Shown: one piece after another, positions 15,562 through 23,290 of the stretch
Layout of the letters: the number at the start of each line of letters is the position of its first letter
Position numbering within the stretch: position 1 is the stretch's first letter
Assembly (NCBI GenBank): GCA_019237095.1
Contig: JAFAHT010000263.1
Location: 1 to 33,325, forward strand
Source of the DNA: Planctomycetaceae bacterium
GTDB lineage: Bacteria; Planctomycetota; Planctomycetia; Isosphaerales; Isosphaeraceae
Length of the DNA stretch: 33,325 bases
Direction: 5' to 3'
Notes under the pieces: model-generated
What the model saw: only the letters and a program-made list of their open reading frames with translations
Told to the model about the DNA's origin: nothing
The model's database searches: none
Translations under genes and position numbers: made by a program

Positions 15562-17019
15562 ATGCCTCGCGTGCTCATCGTCGAAGACAGCCCTACCCAG
15601 GCCCAACAACTCGCCCTGATCCTCGAGGATGCGCGCTTCGAGGTGGCGATCGCCCCCGACGCCGAGCGCGGCTTCGAGCTCCTCACCAATGACCGATTCG
15701 ATCTCGTGCTCAGCGATCTCCTGCTCCCCGGGGACAGCGGCTTCGACCTCTGCAAACGGATCAAGGCGGACCCCCGCCTCCGCCGCATCCCGGTGGTGGT
15801 CTGCACCAGCCAGGCCGAGCCCTTCAACGTCCTGCGCGGCCTTCAGGCCGGGGCCGATGGCTTCATCACCAAGAATCGCGATCCGGAGGAGATCGCCGGC
15901 TGCGTCCACCGGGCGCTGGCCCGGCCGCCGACCACCGAGTCCACCACTCCGATCTCGGTCGTCTTCCTGGGCCAGGAGTTCCGGCTGCCGGCGGGAAGGG
16001 AGCAACTCCTGGATATCCTCGCATCGGCCTTCGAGGACGTGGTCCACCTCAATGCTCAGTATCAGACCAGCCTGCGACAATTGGGTGAGCGCAACCGCCA
16101 GTTGCAGGCGCTCGCGGACTCGGAGCGACAGGCTCACGAGGAGTTGAAGCGAGCTCACGAGGAGTTGAAGCGAGCCGAGAGCCAGTTGGTCCAAGCCGAG
16201 AAACTCTCGTCCCTGGGCCGGATGGTGGCTGGAGTCGCCCACGAGATCAATAATCCCCTGGCGTTCGTCGTCAACAATGTCGCCGTCCTGCGGCGCGACC
16301 TCGGTCACGTAATCGAGCTGCTTCACCTCTACCGCCAGGCCGACTCGATTCTGGCCGAGCACGATCCCGCTCTGCTCGAGCGTGTCGACGCGGCCGCTGC
16401 CGAGGGCGACTTGGCCTACGTCCTGGAGAACCTGGGGAGCCTCGTTGACCGCTCCGGCGAGGGGTTGAAACGGATTCAGCGGATTATCCTCGATCTCCGC
16501 AACTTCGCCCGCCTGGACGAGTCCGAGCGCAAGGAAGTGGACTTGAACGAAGGGATCAGAACCACGGCCTTCCTGATCGACGGGCGAGCGAAGGCGCAGG
16601 GAGTGGAGCTGGTGTTGGACTTCACTCCCTTGAAGCCGGTGACGTGTTATCCGGCCCAGATCAACCAGGTTGTGCTCAACCTTCTGAACAACGCCCTCGA
16701 CGCCTGCCCCGACGGGGGAAAGGTGACCGTCGGCACCCGACTCACCCCGCGTGAGGTCGAGATCCACGTCGTCGACACCGGCCCGGGAATCGAGCCGTCG
16801 ATCCGCGATAAGATCTTCGACCCGTTTTTCACAACCAAGCCGGTCGGTAGTGGGACGGGGCTGGGGCTGTCGATCAGCTACGGGATCGTCCAGGCACACG
16901 GGGGCCGGATCGACCTCGACTCGTCTCCCGGCCGCGGGGCTCATTTTATCGTCCGCCTGCCCCAGGATTTCCCACCGGGCGGGGCCGGTTCCGACGAGTC
17001 GTCGAGCGCCGGCCTTTGA
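15562..17019 (+). CDS. receiver-histidine kinase, predicted output of the chemosensory operon
   Basis: Residues 1-120 are a receiver (E8/D9, phospho-acceptor D52 in [12 protein letters not shown]104). A coiled coil at about 160-215 leads to a HisKA/HATPase kinase with H227 in [14 protein letters not shown] box [16 protein letters not shown]1 [10 protein letters not shown] box IFDPFFTT and G2 GSGTGLGLS. The receiver-first order means an upstream kinase, presumably CheA, could control this kinase. It occupies the place where Wsp operons encode the diguanylate cyclase WspR. Its own target is not in the operon; the NtrC-type regulator at 19263-20690 is the nearest candidate. The coiled coil contains a perfect tandem duplication of a seven-residue unit, [10 protein letters not shown] 15562 has TAGGAG at eight bases. 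Confidence 0.93.
   Translation: MPRVLIVEDSPTQAQQLALILEDARFEVAIAPDAERGFELLTNDRFDLVLSDLLLPGDSGFDLCKRIKADPRLRRIPVVVCTSQAEPFNVLRGLQAGADGFITKNRDPEEIAGCVHRALARPPTTESTTPISVVFLGQEFRLPAGREQLLDILASAFEDVVHLNAQYQTSLRQLGERNRQLQALADSERQAHEELKRAHEELKRAESQLVQAEKLSSLGRMVAGVAHEINNPLAFVVNNVAVLRRDLGHVIELLHLYRQADSILAEHDPALLERVDAAAAEGDLAYVLENLGSLVDRSGEGLKRIQRIILDLRNFARLDESERKEVDLNEGIRTTAFLIDGRAKAQGVELVLDFTPLKPVTCYPAQINQVVLNLLNNALDACPDGGKVTVGTRLTPREVEIHVVDTGPGIEPSIRDKIFDPFFTTKPVGSGTGLGLSISYGIVQAHGGRIDLDSSPGRGAHFIVRLPQDFPPGGAGSDESSSAGL
16132..16173 (+). repeat. perfect tandem 21-bp repeat (two copies) inside the kinase gene
   Basis: Positions 16132-16152 and 16153-16173 are identical and each encodes AHEELKR, one heptad of the coiled coil linking receiver and kinase. 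Identical codons point to a recent duplication. Adding or losing a unit keeps both the frame and the heptad register. Confidence 0.9.
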
Positions 17020-17021
17020 GC

Positions 17022-17037
17022 GCCGGACCAAACCGGC
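17022..17037 (+). terminator. short hairpin after the receiver-kinase gene
   Basis: GCCGG (17022-17026), loop ACCAAA, CCGGC (17033-17037), starting three bases after the stop. The stem is short and has no T-run, so it is only a weak candidate for the end of the chemosensory operon. Confidence 0.3.
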
Positions 17038-17094
17038 AGTCCCGGCTCCCGCCGAGTCAGCCGTAATCTGGGTAGGGGCGGAAAAGGGGTTAGA

Positions 17095-17109
17095 GGCGCG
17101 TATTTTGCA
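17095..17109 (+). promoter_or_regulatory. sigma-54 (-24/-12) promoter candidate
   Basis: GGCGCG (17095-17100), TATT, TTGCA (17105-17109). This matches the core consensus GGCACG-N4-TTGCA at all positions but one, and the invariant GG and GC are exactly ten bases apart. The two T bases preceding GG in the full consensus are not kept. Transcription would start near 17120, about 95 bases before ATG 17214. A sigma-54 activator is encoded nearby at 19263-20690. Confidence 0.5.
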
Positions 17110-17213
17110 CGCACTCCGGGGACGTTGCCGCACCTGGGTAATGTTTCTACGATTGGCGGGATATGCCCCCGAAACGGTGATTGGTCAACTGCAGATTTTC
17201 TTGAGGACTCTTT

Positions 17214-18260
17214 ATGCTCGAGCTCGTGTTTTGCCAGGTTCAAACGTCTCCGGTCCCACCCTTGGGCGGTCCGATTAACAGCCGCGCCGCGTCCCTGGCC
17301 GCGATGGTGGTTCTCGGGCTGCTTGGTCTGGCGGCGTTCGGGCTGATCTACTATCGCAAGCGCCGCCTTCAGAACACCGTGGAGGCGCAGTTCAAGGACT
17401 TCCGCGAACGGGCCGTCGCCTTGATGGACCAGCTCGACGGCCTGCGGCAGAGACACAAGACGCTGCCTGCAACCGATCCCGACTTCACCGTGGCGATGTC
17501 GGGCGCTACGCTGGCTCTGTACAACGAGGTCAGCCGTGATCTCGACTACCTCTGGGAGCGCTGGCTCAAGGTCATGGAGATCTGGGAGCAGGCGCAATGG
17601 CGGATCCGCGCAGGGTCCGGCCTGGGGGTCAAGCCGACGGAAGAGGCCAGAAAGTTGCTCGGAGGAGGAGAAATCGATGAGCTCGTCCGACAGTCCAGCT
17701 CGTGCAAGCAGCGGCTTGACCGCCTGAACCTGGGGCACGAACAGGCGCGTGAGCACCTGAAGGCCGCTCGCGAGGAATTGGCGGCAATCCAGAGCGCGCT
17801 CAGTAAAGGCACCGGGGTTCTGCTTCCCTCCGATCCTCAGCACGGCGAGATCGAGGCCGCCGAGCAGGCGCTTGCCGAGGCCGAGCGGATGATCGCAGCC
17901 GATCCGATCGGGGCCGACGCGTCGATCGTCCACACCCGCCGTGAACTGTCGGCCCTGAGCGGCCGACCCGACGGCCGGACGGCCTGGCGCAGCGAGTCGC
18001 CCTCCTACTCCATGATCGACGAGCTGGCCGCCGCCGCCGAGCGGCTGCGCGCTGCCACGGCAAGGCTTCGACTGAGTGACCTGCTGAGTCTTTTCGCCCG
18101 GGCTTGGGTCGCCGTCTGGGTGATCGGCATTCTCTTTGGCCTGCTCACGACATTGATGCCACTGGTCATCTTCGTCGCCGGTTTCCTCATCATCTTCGTG
18201 GGCGCCTGGATGTTCTGGCGCGCCGTGGCGTCGTGGTTCTGGTTCGGCATGCGGCGGTGA
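17214..18260 (+). CDS. membrane protein of unknown function with long coiled coil
   Basis: I do not recognise a family. The 348-residue product has an N-terminal transmembrane helix (about 25-47) followed by RKRR. A long, charged, helical region (about 50-290) with coiled-coil character follows (for example HEQAREHLKAAREELAAIQ and EQALAEAERMIA). Two adjacent hydrophobic helices at about 294-344 close the protein, rich in Trp and Phe. The cytoplasmic or periplasmic placement of the coiled coil is not certain. ATG 17214 has GAGGA at about eight bases. A sigma-54 promoter candidate lies 105-119 bases upstream, and the chemosensory operon ends just before it. It is therefore the best local candidate for a target of that system, which is an inference from position only. 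It converges on the protease gene. Confidence 0.8.
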   Translation: MLELVFCQVQTSPVPPLGGPINSRAASLAAMVVLGLLGLAAFGLIYYRKRRLQNTVEAQFKDFRERAVALMDQLDGLRQRHKTLPATDPDFTVAMSGATLALYNEVSRDLDYLWERWLKVMEIWEQAQWRIRAGSGLGVKPTEEARKLLGGGEIDELVRQSSSCKQRLDRLNLGHEQAREHLKAAREELAAIQSALSKGTGVLLPSDPQHGEIEAAEQALAEAERMIAADPIGADASIVHTRRELSALSGRPDGRTAWRSESPSYSMIDELAAAAERLRAATARLRLSDLLSLFARAWVAVWVIGILFGLLTTLMPLVIFVAGFLIIFVGAWMFWRAVASWFWFGMRR

Positions 18261-18301
18261 AAGTCGAGGTGAAGCGGCCGCCTCCATCACTTGCAACAGA
18301 G

Positions 18302-19180
18302 TTACCGATTACTCGGGGGGCCCGGCTTGGCGTCCAGGAGGTCGATCGTCTCCTTGATTGCCGTGGCGTGGACAGCGATACCGAATCCCATCCGATGGCG
18401 GAACTTACCGCTCTGGTAGATCATCTTGAACTCTTCGTCGAGGAAATGCTGTCCGACCATCAGTCCCAGGATCAACCGCACCCGGCCCGGTTCGGTCTTG
18501 CCGGCGACGAGCCGGTGGTCGTCCACGAGGTACACAGGCGCACCACTGTCGCCCTCGAAGGTGTTCAAATCGAGCAAGAGAGTCTTGGTCTTCCGGGTTG
18601 GTCGCAGCGGGTAGCCAGCGATGCATCCCGACCGGACGACGCCGAAGCCTGCCGCATTGGGCTCGAACTGGTTGGGGTGGGGAAAGCCGACGCAGTGGAC
18701 AGGGTCGCCCGGATGAATCTCATGCCGCTCCAGGTCCTCGTCCGAGGCGAGCAGATCAACCGAAACCGACGGCACCAGGGCATCGGGTGGCGGGGTAATC
18801 GGCAAGATGCCCACGTCGGCGGTGGGATGCTTCTTCCACAAAACCTTGCCATCCTGACGTACCGTGATCTTCACAGGCGCCTTCTCGTGGCCGCCATCGG
18901 CCGACTTCTTGCGGAAGACGACCGTGACCTCGTTGGCCCTGGACCGGCTCAGCAAGTGTTCGGCCGTGATCAGCAGGAATTGCGTGGCCTTGGGGTCTCC
19001 GGGCTTCGGCCGGCTGAGGATGAAGGCCGTCCCGGACGAGTCGGTGTCGGACACCTTGACGGTGGTCAGCATGAGTTGTGTGTCGAGATCGCTGGGCTGG
19101 GCCAGGGCTTCGCGGCTGAAGACGAGAAGCAGCGGGAGAAGCAACCCGACGCTATGTTTCTTCACGATCGAGACAGGCAT
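18302..19180 (-). CDS. secreted trypsin-like serine protease
   Basis: The 292-residue product has an N-terminal signal peptide (VKKHSVGLLLPLLLVFSREALAQ, cleavage after about residue 28). The chymotrypsin-fold triad is intact: H75 in ITAEHLL, D122 in PTADVGIL and S212 in FEGDSGAPVY. No PDZ domain follows, so it is not a DegP/HtrA protein. It should act outside the cytoplasm; the substrate is unknown. ATG 19180 is chosen because a signal peptide follows directly; the in-frame extension up to 19351 overlaps the regulator gene and is Arg/Ser-rich. It lies 82 bases after the stop of the sigma-54 regulator on the same strand, so the two may be co-transcribed. Confidence 0.85.
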   Translation of the reverse strand: MPVSIVKKHSVGLLLPLLLVFSREALAQPSDLDTQLMLTTVKVSDTDSSGTAFILSRPKPGDPKATQFLLITAEHLLSRSRANEVTVVFRKKSADGGHEKAPVKITVRQDGKVLWKKHPTADVGILPITPPPDALVPSVSVDLLASDEDLERHEIHPGDPVHCVGFPHPNQFEPNAAGFGVVRSGCIAGYPLRPTRKTKTLLLDLNTFEGDSGAPVYLVDDHRLVAGKTEPGRVRLILGLMVGQHFLDEEFKMIYQSGKFRHRMGFGIAVHATAIKETIDLLDAKPGPPSNR

Positions 19181-19262
19181 CGCGGCCGGAATCCTCTCTC
19201 TGTGGTACTGGCGCTTCCCTCCCTTGCGCCTCGAGTCAGGACTGCCGTGTTGCGATGGTTCC

Positions 19263-20690
19263 TTATTCCGCGGCCATTGCAAATCGCTTGCGGTCGCGCA
19301 TCGACGGCTTGAAGTCGCTCTTGTCGATCTGATAGCGACGGAGCTTCTCACTGATGCTCCGGCGCGACAGGCCGCAATGCAAGGCGCAGCGGTCGATCCG
19401 TCCCCGGTATTTCTCCAGCACCCGGATCAGGTAGGCGCGCTCGATGCGCCGGATGAACTCGTCGGTCAGGTCCTGAAGAGGCCGGTTGTGGTCGAAGTCG
19501 AGGCTGAACGGCTCCTCGCGCAGCGGCACGATTTGGGGAGGAAGGTTGTCCGGCTCGATCACCGGCCCTGGGGTCGTGACGACCGCCTGCTCGATGATGT
19601 GCTCGAGCTCGCGGACATTACCCGGCCAGTCGTAGCGGAGCATTCGTGACAGTGTTTCCCGGGCCACACTCTTGGCAGGCAAGCCGCGCTCCATCAGCTT
19701 GTCGAGGAAGTGGTTCACCAGGAGGGGCACGTCCTCAAGCCGCTCACGCAGCGGCGGAAGGTCGATCGACACGACGTTCAGCCGGTAGTACAGGTCCTCA
19801 CGGAACCGGTTTTCGGCGACAGCTTGGGCGAGGTTCAGGTTCGTGGCGGCGATCACCCGGCAATCAGCCTTGATCGGCTCGCCACCGCCGACCCGCTCGA
19901 AGCGTTGATCCTGGAGCACCCGCAGGAGCTTGGCCTGCATGCCCAGAGGCAAGTCGCCGATCTCGTCGAGAAAGAGCGTCCCGCCGTTGGCGAGCTCGAA
20001 CCGGCCTTTTTTTTGCCGATCAGCACCCGTGAACGCCCCCCGCTCGTGCCCGAACAGCTCGCTCTCCATCAGGTGCTCGGGAAGCGCCGCGCAGTTGACG
20101 ATCTCGAGCTTGCCGCTCCGCGTGACATCGCTGAAGTGGATGGCCTGGGCGACCAGCTCCTTGCCGGTCCCGGTCTCGCCGGTGACCAGAACCGTGCATT
20201 TCGACGAGGCGACCCGCTCAACCCGGGCGAATACCTCCATCATCCGGCGGCTGCGGCCCAGCAAGTTATGGTAGGCGTTCCGCCGGCGAAGCCGGTTCCG
20301 CAGGTCGGCGACTTCGTCAACCAGGCGGCGATCCTCCAGGGCCTTGTGGACGAGCAACTCCAGCCGCAGGGTGTCGATCGGCTTCTGGATGAAGTCGTAG
20401 GCGCCCAGCTTCATCGCATCGACAGCCGCCTCCACGGTGGCATAGGCCGTCATGACAATGACTGTGACGGGCAAGTCGCGGTCGCGGATCGCCTGGATCA
20501 GGTCCAGGCCGCTGATACCCGGTAGCCGCAAATCCGTCAGGACCAACGAATACGGACGCTCCACCAGCCACTCCAGCGCGGTCGTGCCCTCATGAGCCAC
20601 GCTGATCTCGCGACCGGGAGTATTCAGCAGTTGTGAAAGCTGCTGCCCGATAAGCTCGCTGTCATCCACCACGAGGATGCGTCGATCCAT
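19263..20690 (-). CDS. NtrC-family sigma-54-dependent response regulator
   Basis: The 475-residue product has the classical three-part layout. The receiver spans 1-120 with D9/D10, phospho-acceptor D53 in LTDLRLPGISG and K103. The AAA+ sigma-54 interaction domain spans about 142-370 with Walker A GETGTGKE (171-178), the GAFTGA loop (218-223) that contacts sigma-54, and Walker B LFLDEIGD (239-246). A C-terminal Fis-type helix-turn-helix follows (CALHCGLSRRSISEKLRRYQI). All key residues are present. ATG 20690 follows GAGGG; the longer frame up to 20942 is non-conserved. No kinase partner is adjacent. The receiver-kinase at 15562-17019 is the nearest candidate, and a sigma-54-like promoter lies at 17095. 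Confidence 0.95.
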   Translation of the reverse strand: MDRRILVVDDSELIGQQLSQLLNTPGREISVAHEGTTALEWLVERPYSLVLTDLRLPGISGLDLIQAIRDRDLPVTVIVMTAYATVEAAVDAMKLGAYDFIQKPIDTLRLELLVHKALEDRRLVDEVADLRNRLRRRNAYHNLLGRSRRMMEVFARVERVASSKCTVLVTGETGTGKELVAQAIHFSDVTRSGKLEIVNCAALPEHLMESELFGHERGAFTGADRQKKGRFELANGGTLFLDEIGDLPLGMQAKLLRVLQDQRFERVGGGEPIKADCRVIAATNLNLAQAVAENRFREDLYYRLNVVSIDLPPLRERLEDVPLLVNHFLDKLMERGLPAKSVARETLSRMLRYDWPGNVRELEHIIEQAVVTTPGPVIEPDNLPPQIVPLREEPFSLDFDHNRPLQDLTDEFIRRIERAYLIRVLEKYRGRIDRCALHCGLSRRSISEKLRRYQIDKSDFKPSMRDRKRFAMAAE

Positions 20691-21166
20691 GGCGCCCTCA
20701 TCCAGGTTGAGGTGGGTGGGCACGACCCTGGGTCCAACTTCGATTGAGCGACCGCAGTCCAAAGAGTCCTGCTCAGAAGTCCATTTTCTCAATCGTGCTA
20801 GCCTACGGAGAATTCTCTGGCTGTCAAGCCGGATCGCGCTCTTTGCCCTGATCCAAGCTGGTGGCGCTCTCAAAGAGGCGAGCCAAGACATGCGGCCCGA
20901 CTCGTTCACTGGCCATGCGCGCAGGCGTGCGTGCAGTCCCAACTCGGTATGGACTTGGCGGCCGATTCGCTGTCAACTTGGCGCGCCGCGAACGAAGCTT
21001 CGGGCTGAACGATTTGAGCCGGGCGGACGGAATGCCGATGAGGATGAGTACGATGGAAGGGATTGCGCTCGTTCTGCCGGCGCTGCCGGCCGATCGAGTG
21101 CGTCAGTCGTGGAGCGTTGTGACGTAGGTTTCCGGGTAGCCTGCACTGGCGATTAAGGAGAGGCTC
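20691..21166. other. intergenic region between divergent regulator and secreted thioredoxin-fold gene
   Basis: These 476 bases carry no believable gene. Besides the minus-strand promoter at 20800-20827, the plus strand has TTGGCGGCCGATTCGC at 20955-20970. It keeps the GG-N10-GC of sigma-54 promoters but misses several flanking consensus bases, and it lies almost 200 bases from ATG 21167. It is a weak candidate only. Confidence 0.4.
20800..20827 (-). promoter_or_regulatory. promoter candidate with internal palindrome upstream of the NtrC-type regulator
   Basis: On the minus strand a perfect -35 TTGACA (20827-20822) is followed after 16 bases by TAGGCT (20805-20800), a weak -10. The spacer holds a perfect ten-base palindrome GAGAATTCTC (20808-20817), placed where a repressor would block RNA polymerase. 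The regulator start is 110 bases downstream. Confidence 0.4.
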
Positions 21167-23110
21167 ATGCGGGGTTTGCGGTATTCCGTGGCCGTGTTCG
21201 GACTGATGGCTGTGGCCGCGCCGTGGAGTATGGCGGCGGACTACAGCCCGAAAGACTTGCTCAAGTTCCGGCCGACCCAGACCGGTGTGGACTACGATAC
21301 GCCCACCGACGCTGCGGCCATCGAGGCGTGCAAGGTCGAGCTCGTGACCGACGCGCAGAAGCGGACTGTCGGCTATGCGCTGCGGGACGGTCAAGGAAAA
21401 CTCCTCCGCCGGTTCGTCATCACCAACGGCGGGAAGTACCTCAACCAGTGGAGCTATTACCAGGACGGCTTCGAGGTGTATCGCGAGAACGATCTGGACG
21501 GCGATCGCACGCTCGACGAATGCCGCTGGCTCAATGGCGGCGGAACCCGGATCGCCGTGATCAAGAGCGGCAAGATCGCCGGCTGGAAGCGGCTCTCGGC
21601 CGAAGAGGCGTCCAAGGTCTTGGTGCAGGCCGTTGTCGGTAGCGACCTCGGGCTGCTGGAATCACTCATGGCCACTCCCGAGGAGCTTGCCGCGGCAGGC
21701 GTGCCCAAGGATGTGGTCGACAAGGTCACTGTCGGGGCGGGCAAGCGCGCCGAGGCGGTCGAGGCCCTTCAGAAGTCACTCACCGGCTGGACCGCCAAGA
21801 CCGTCTGGAACCGGTTCGATGGCACCTATCCCCATGTGATCCCGGCTGACCCGGCGGGCGGGCTGGAGAAGGACCTCGTGCTCTACGAGAACGCGGTGAT
21901 CTTCGCCGGCGGACCAGCGGCACAGGCCAGCTCGGTCAAAACCTCTTTCCTCCAGGTGCCCGAGATGATCAAGCTGGGCGAGACCTGGAAATTCGTCGAG
22001 CTGCCCCGCGCCGTCGATCCCGAGAAGCCGGTCGTGGCCTCCATCAGCGGCATCCGCTCTGCCATCTACGACGTTGCGGGCCCCGGGCCCCAGCGTGACG
22101 AGGCGATGGAAAAAAGCATCAAAACCCTGGCCGACTTCGACAACGCCAACGCCAAGCTTCAGACAAGCGGCGACAAGAAAGACCTCGCCCGGTTCCACGT
22201 CGGCCGCGTTCCTCTGCTCTACGCGATCGTCAAGGTGGCCAAGGACGCCGAGGACCAGGGCAACTACAAGAAGCAGGTCGTGGACAGCCTGGTCGCGGCC
22301 TACCAGACCGGCGCCTACCCGAAGGGCCGGCAAGTGCTCGAAGGGATGATCGAAGAGGGCACCAGGCTCTCATCTTACGCGGCCTACCGCCTCATTGGCG
22401 CTGACTTCGTGATGCGGAACGAGGAGCCTGGCGCGAACTTCCTGGCCAACCAGAAGAAGTGGATGACCGAGCTCGAGGACTTCCTGACCAGGTTCGGCAA
22501 GTCGGAGGAGGCCCCGGAGGTCTGGTTGCAGCTTGGCAGCTCCAACGAGTTCAACGCCGAGGAAGATAAGGCGCGGCAGGATTATACCAAGCTCGTCGAG
22601 AGCTTCCCGGACACTCCGGCCGGCAAGAAGGCCGCCGGCGCTCTGCGGCGGCTCGACCTCGTGGGCAAGTCGATCAGCATCAAGGGAACGAGCTTGCAGG
22701 GCGAGACGGTGGACACGTCGCAGTCTCGCGGCAAGTCTGTCCTGGTGGTGTTCTGGGCCTCGTGGGGTGGACAGTCGGTCCGCCGCGAGCTACCCGACCT
22801 GGTGAAGCTTTACGGCAAGTACCAGGGCAAGGGATTGGAGATTGTCGGGGTCAGCCTGGACAACGAGCGAGGCGATCTGGAGGCCTACCTCAAGGAACAG
22901 CCGATGGCCTGGCCGCAGATCTTCGAGGCAGGCGGCATCGATAGCCGGCTGGCGACCGAGTACGGCATTATCTCTCTGCCCACGATGTTTCTGATCGACG
23001 GCCGAGGCAAGGTTGTCAATCGCAGCCTACGAACCGCCTCCGAAGTGGAACGCCAGCTCGACAAGCTGCTGTCCCAGAAGCAGCCGGGAGTGGCTTTGGG
23101 CGAACGCTGA
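21167..23110 (+). CDS. secreted protein with C-terminal thioredoxin fold lacking the CXXC motif
   Basis: The 647-residue product begins with a signal peptide (cleavage near residue 23). A central helical region (about 150-500) has no family I recognise; an acidic loop DLDGDRTLDE near residue 107 resembles a calcium-binding loop. The C-terminal 140 residues are a TlpA/AhpC-type thioredoxin fold: VLVVFWASW, then LEIVGVSLDN, and the cis-proline P605 in SLPTMFLIDGRGKVV. Where active members have WCxxC, this protein has WGGQS (534-537), so both redox cysteines are gone. It probably serves a binding or structural role in the periplasm rather than disulfide chemistry. ATG 21167 has AAGGAG upstream. 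It is a single gene followed by a strong terminator. Confidence 0.87.
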   Translation: MRGLRYSVAVFGLMAVAAPWSMAADYSPKDLLKFRPTQTGVDYDTPTDAAAIEACKVELVTDAQKRTVGYALRDGQGKLLRRFVITNGGKYLNQWSYYQDGFEVYRENDLDGDRTLDECRWLNGGGTRIAVIKSGKIAGWKRLSAEEASKVLVQAVVGSDLGLLESLMATPEELAAAGVPKDVVDKVTVGAGKRAEAVEALQKSLTGWTAKTVWNRFDGTYPHVIPADPAGGLEKDLVLYENAVIFAGGPAAQASSVKTSFLQVPEMIKLGETWKFVELPRAVDPEKPVVASISGIRSAIYDVAGPGPQRDEAMEKSIKTLADFDNANAKLQTSGDKKDLARFHVGRVPLLYAIVKVAKDAEDQGNYKKQVVDSLVAAYQTGAYPKGRQVLEGMIEEGTRLSSYAAYRLIGADFVMRNEEPGANFLANQKKWMTELEDFLTRFGKSEEAPEVWLQLGSSNEFNAEEDKARQDYTKLVESFPDTPAGKKAAGALRRLDLVGKSISIKGTSLQGETVDTSQSRGKSVLVVFWASWGGQSVRRELPDLVKLYGKYQGKGLEIVGVSLDNERGDLEAYLKEQPMAWPQIFEAGGIDSRLATEYGIISLPTMFLIDGRGKVVNRSLRTASEVERQLDKLLSQKQPGVALGER

Positions 23111-23148
23111 GCCGAGCCCGCGTCACCATGACGATGGCGATCTGTCCG

Positions 23149-23195
23149 GCCGGAGGCCGCTTCCCCGCGAAGTGGCTTCCGGCTTTTGGTTTTCC
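23149..23195 (+). terminator. strong intrinsic terminator after the thioredoxin-fold gene
   Basis: GCCGGAGGCCGCTTC (23149-23163) pairs with GAAGTGGCTTCCGGC (23169-23183) over 15 base pairs with two G-U wobbles and a five-base CCCGC loop, followed at once by TTTTGGTTTTCC. It lies 39 bases after the stop at 23110 and separates it from the aminotransferase operon. Confidence 0.85.
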
Positions 23196-23290
23196 TGGGC
23201 GGCATTGTCCCCCCGCCGTCAAGCCGATTATCCTGTCGTTACGCAGCCGATCAAGGTGATCCGCGCTCGACCCGGAAAGGACCGTCTTCG

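Noticed and set aside
15505-17133. 542-codon minus-strand frame opposite the receiver-histidine kinase
   Set aside because: The opposite strand encodes intact receiver and kinase motifs and fits the operon; the minus-strand product shows none.
17214-18260. Reading the coiled-coil membrane protein as an eighth chemosensory component
   Set aside because: It has no receptor, CheW or other chemotaxis motif; position alone does not support it, so it is listed only as a possible target.
16941-18296. 451-codon minus-strand frame opposite the coiled-coil membrane protein
   Set aside because: The plus-strand product has a ribosome-binding site and sensible membrane helices; the minus product is His/Pro/Gln-rich noise.
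18104-19312. 402-codon plus-strand frame over the protease gene
   Set aside because: The minus strand has a signal peptide and full catalytic triad, so this frame is a shadow.
20976-20992. Second sigma-54-like string TTGGCGCG before 21167
   Set aside because: The downstream GC is not at the required ten-base spacing, so it fails the core rule.
20677-21156. 159-codon plus-strand ORF in the gap before the thioredoxin-fold gene
   Set aside because: It begins inside the regulator gene, has no ribosome-binding site and an Arg/Ser-rich composition.
23186-23290. Upstream extension of the aminotransferase to 23186
   Set aside because: It would overlap the T-run of a strong terminator, adds non-conserved residues, and ATG 23291 has a good ribosome-binding site.
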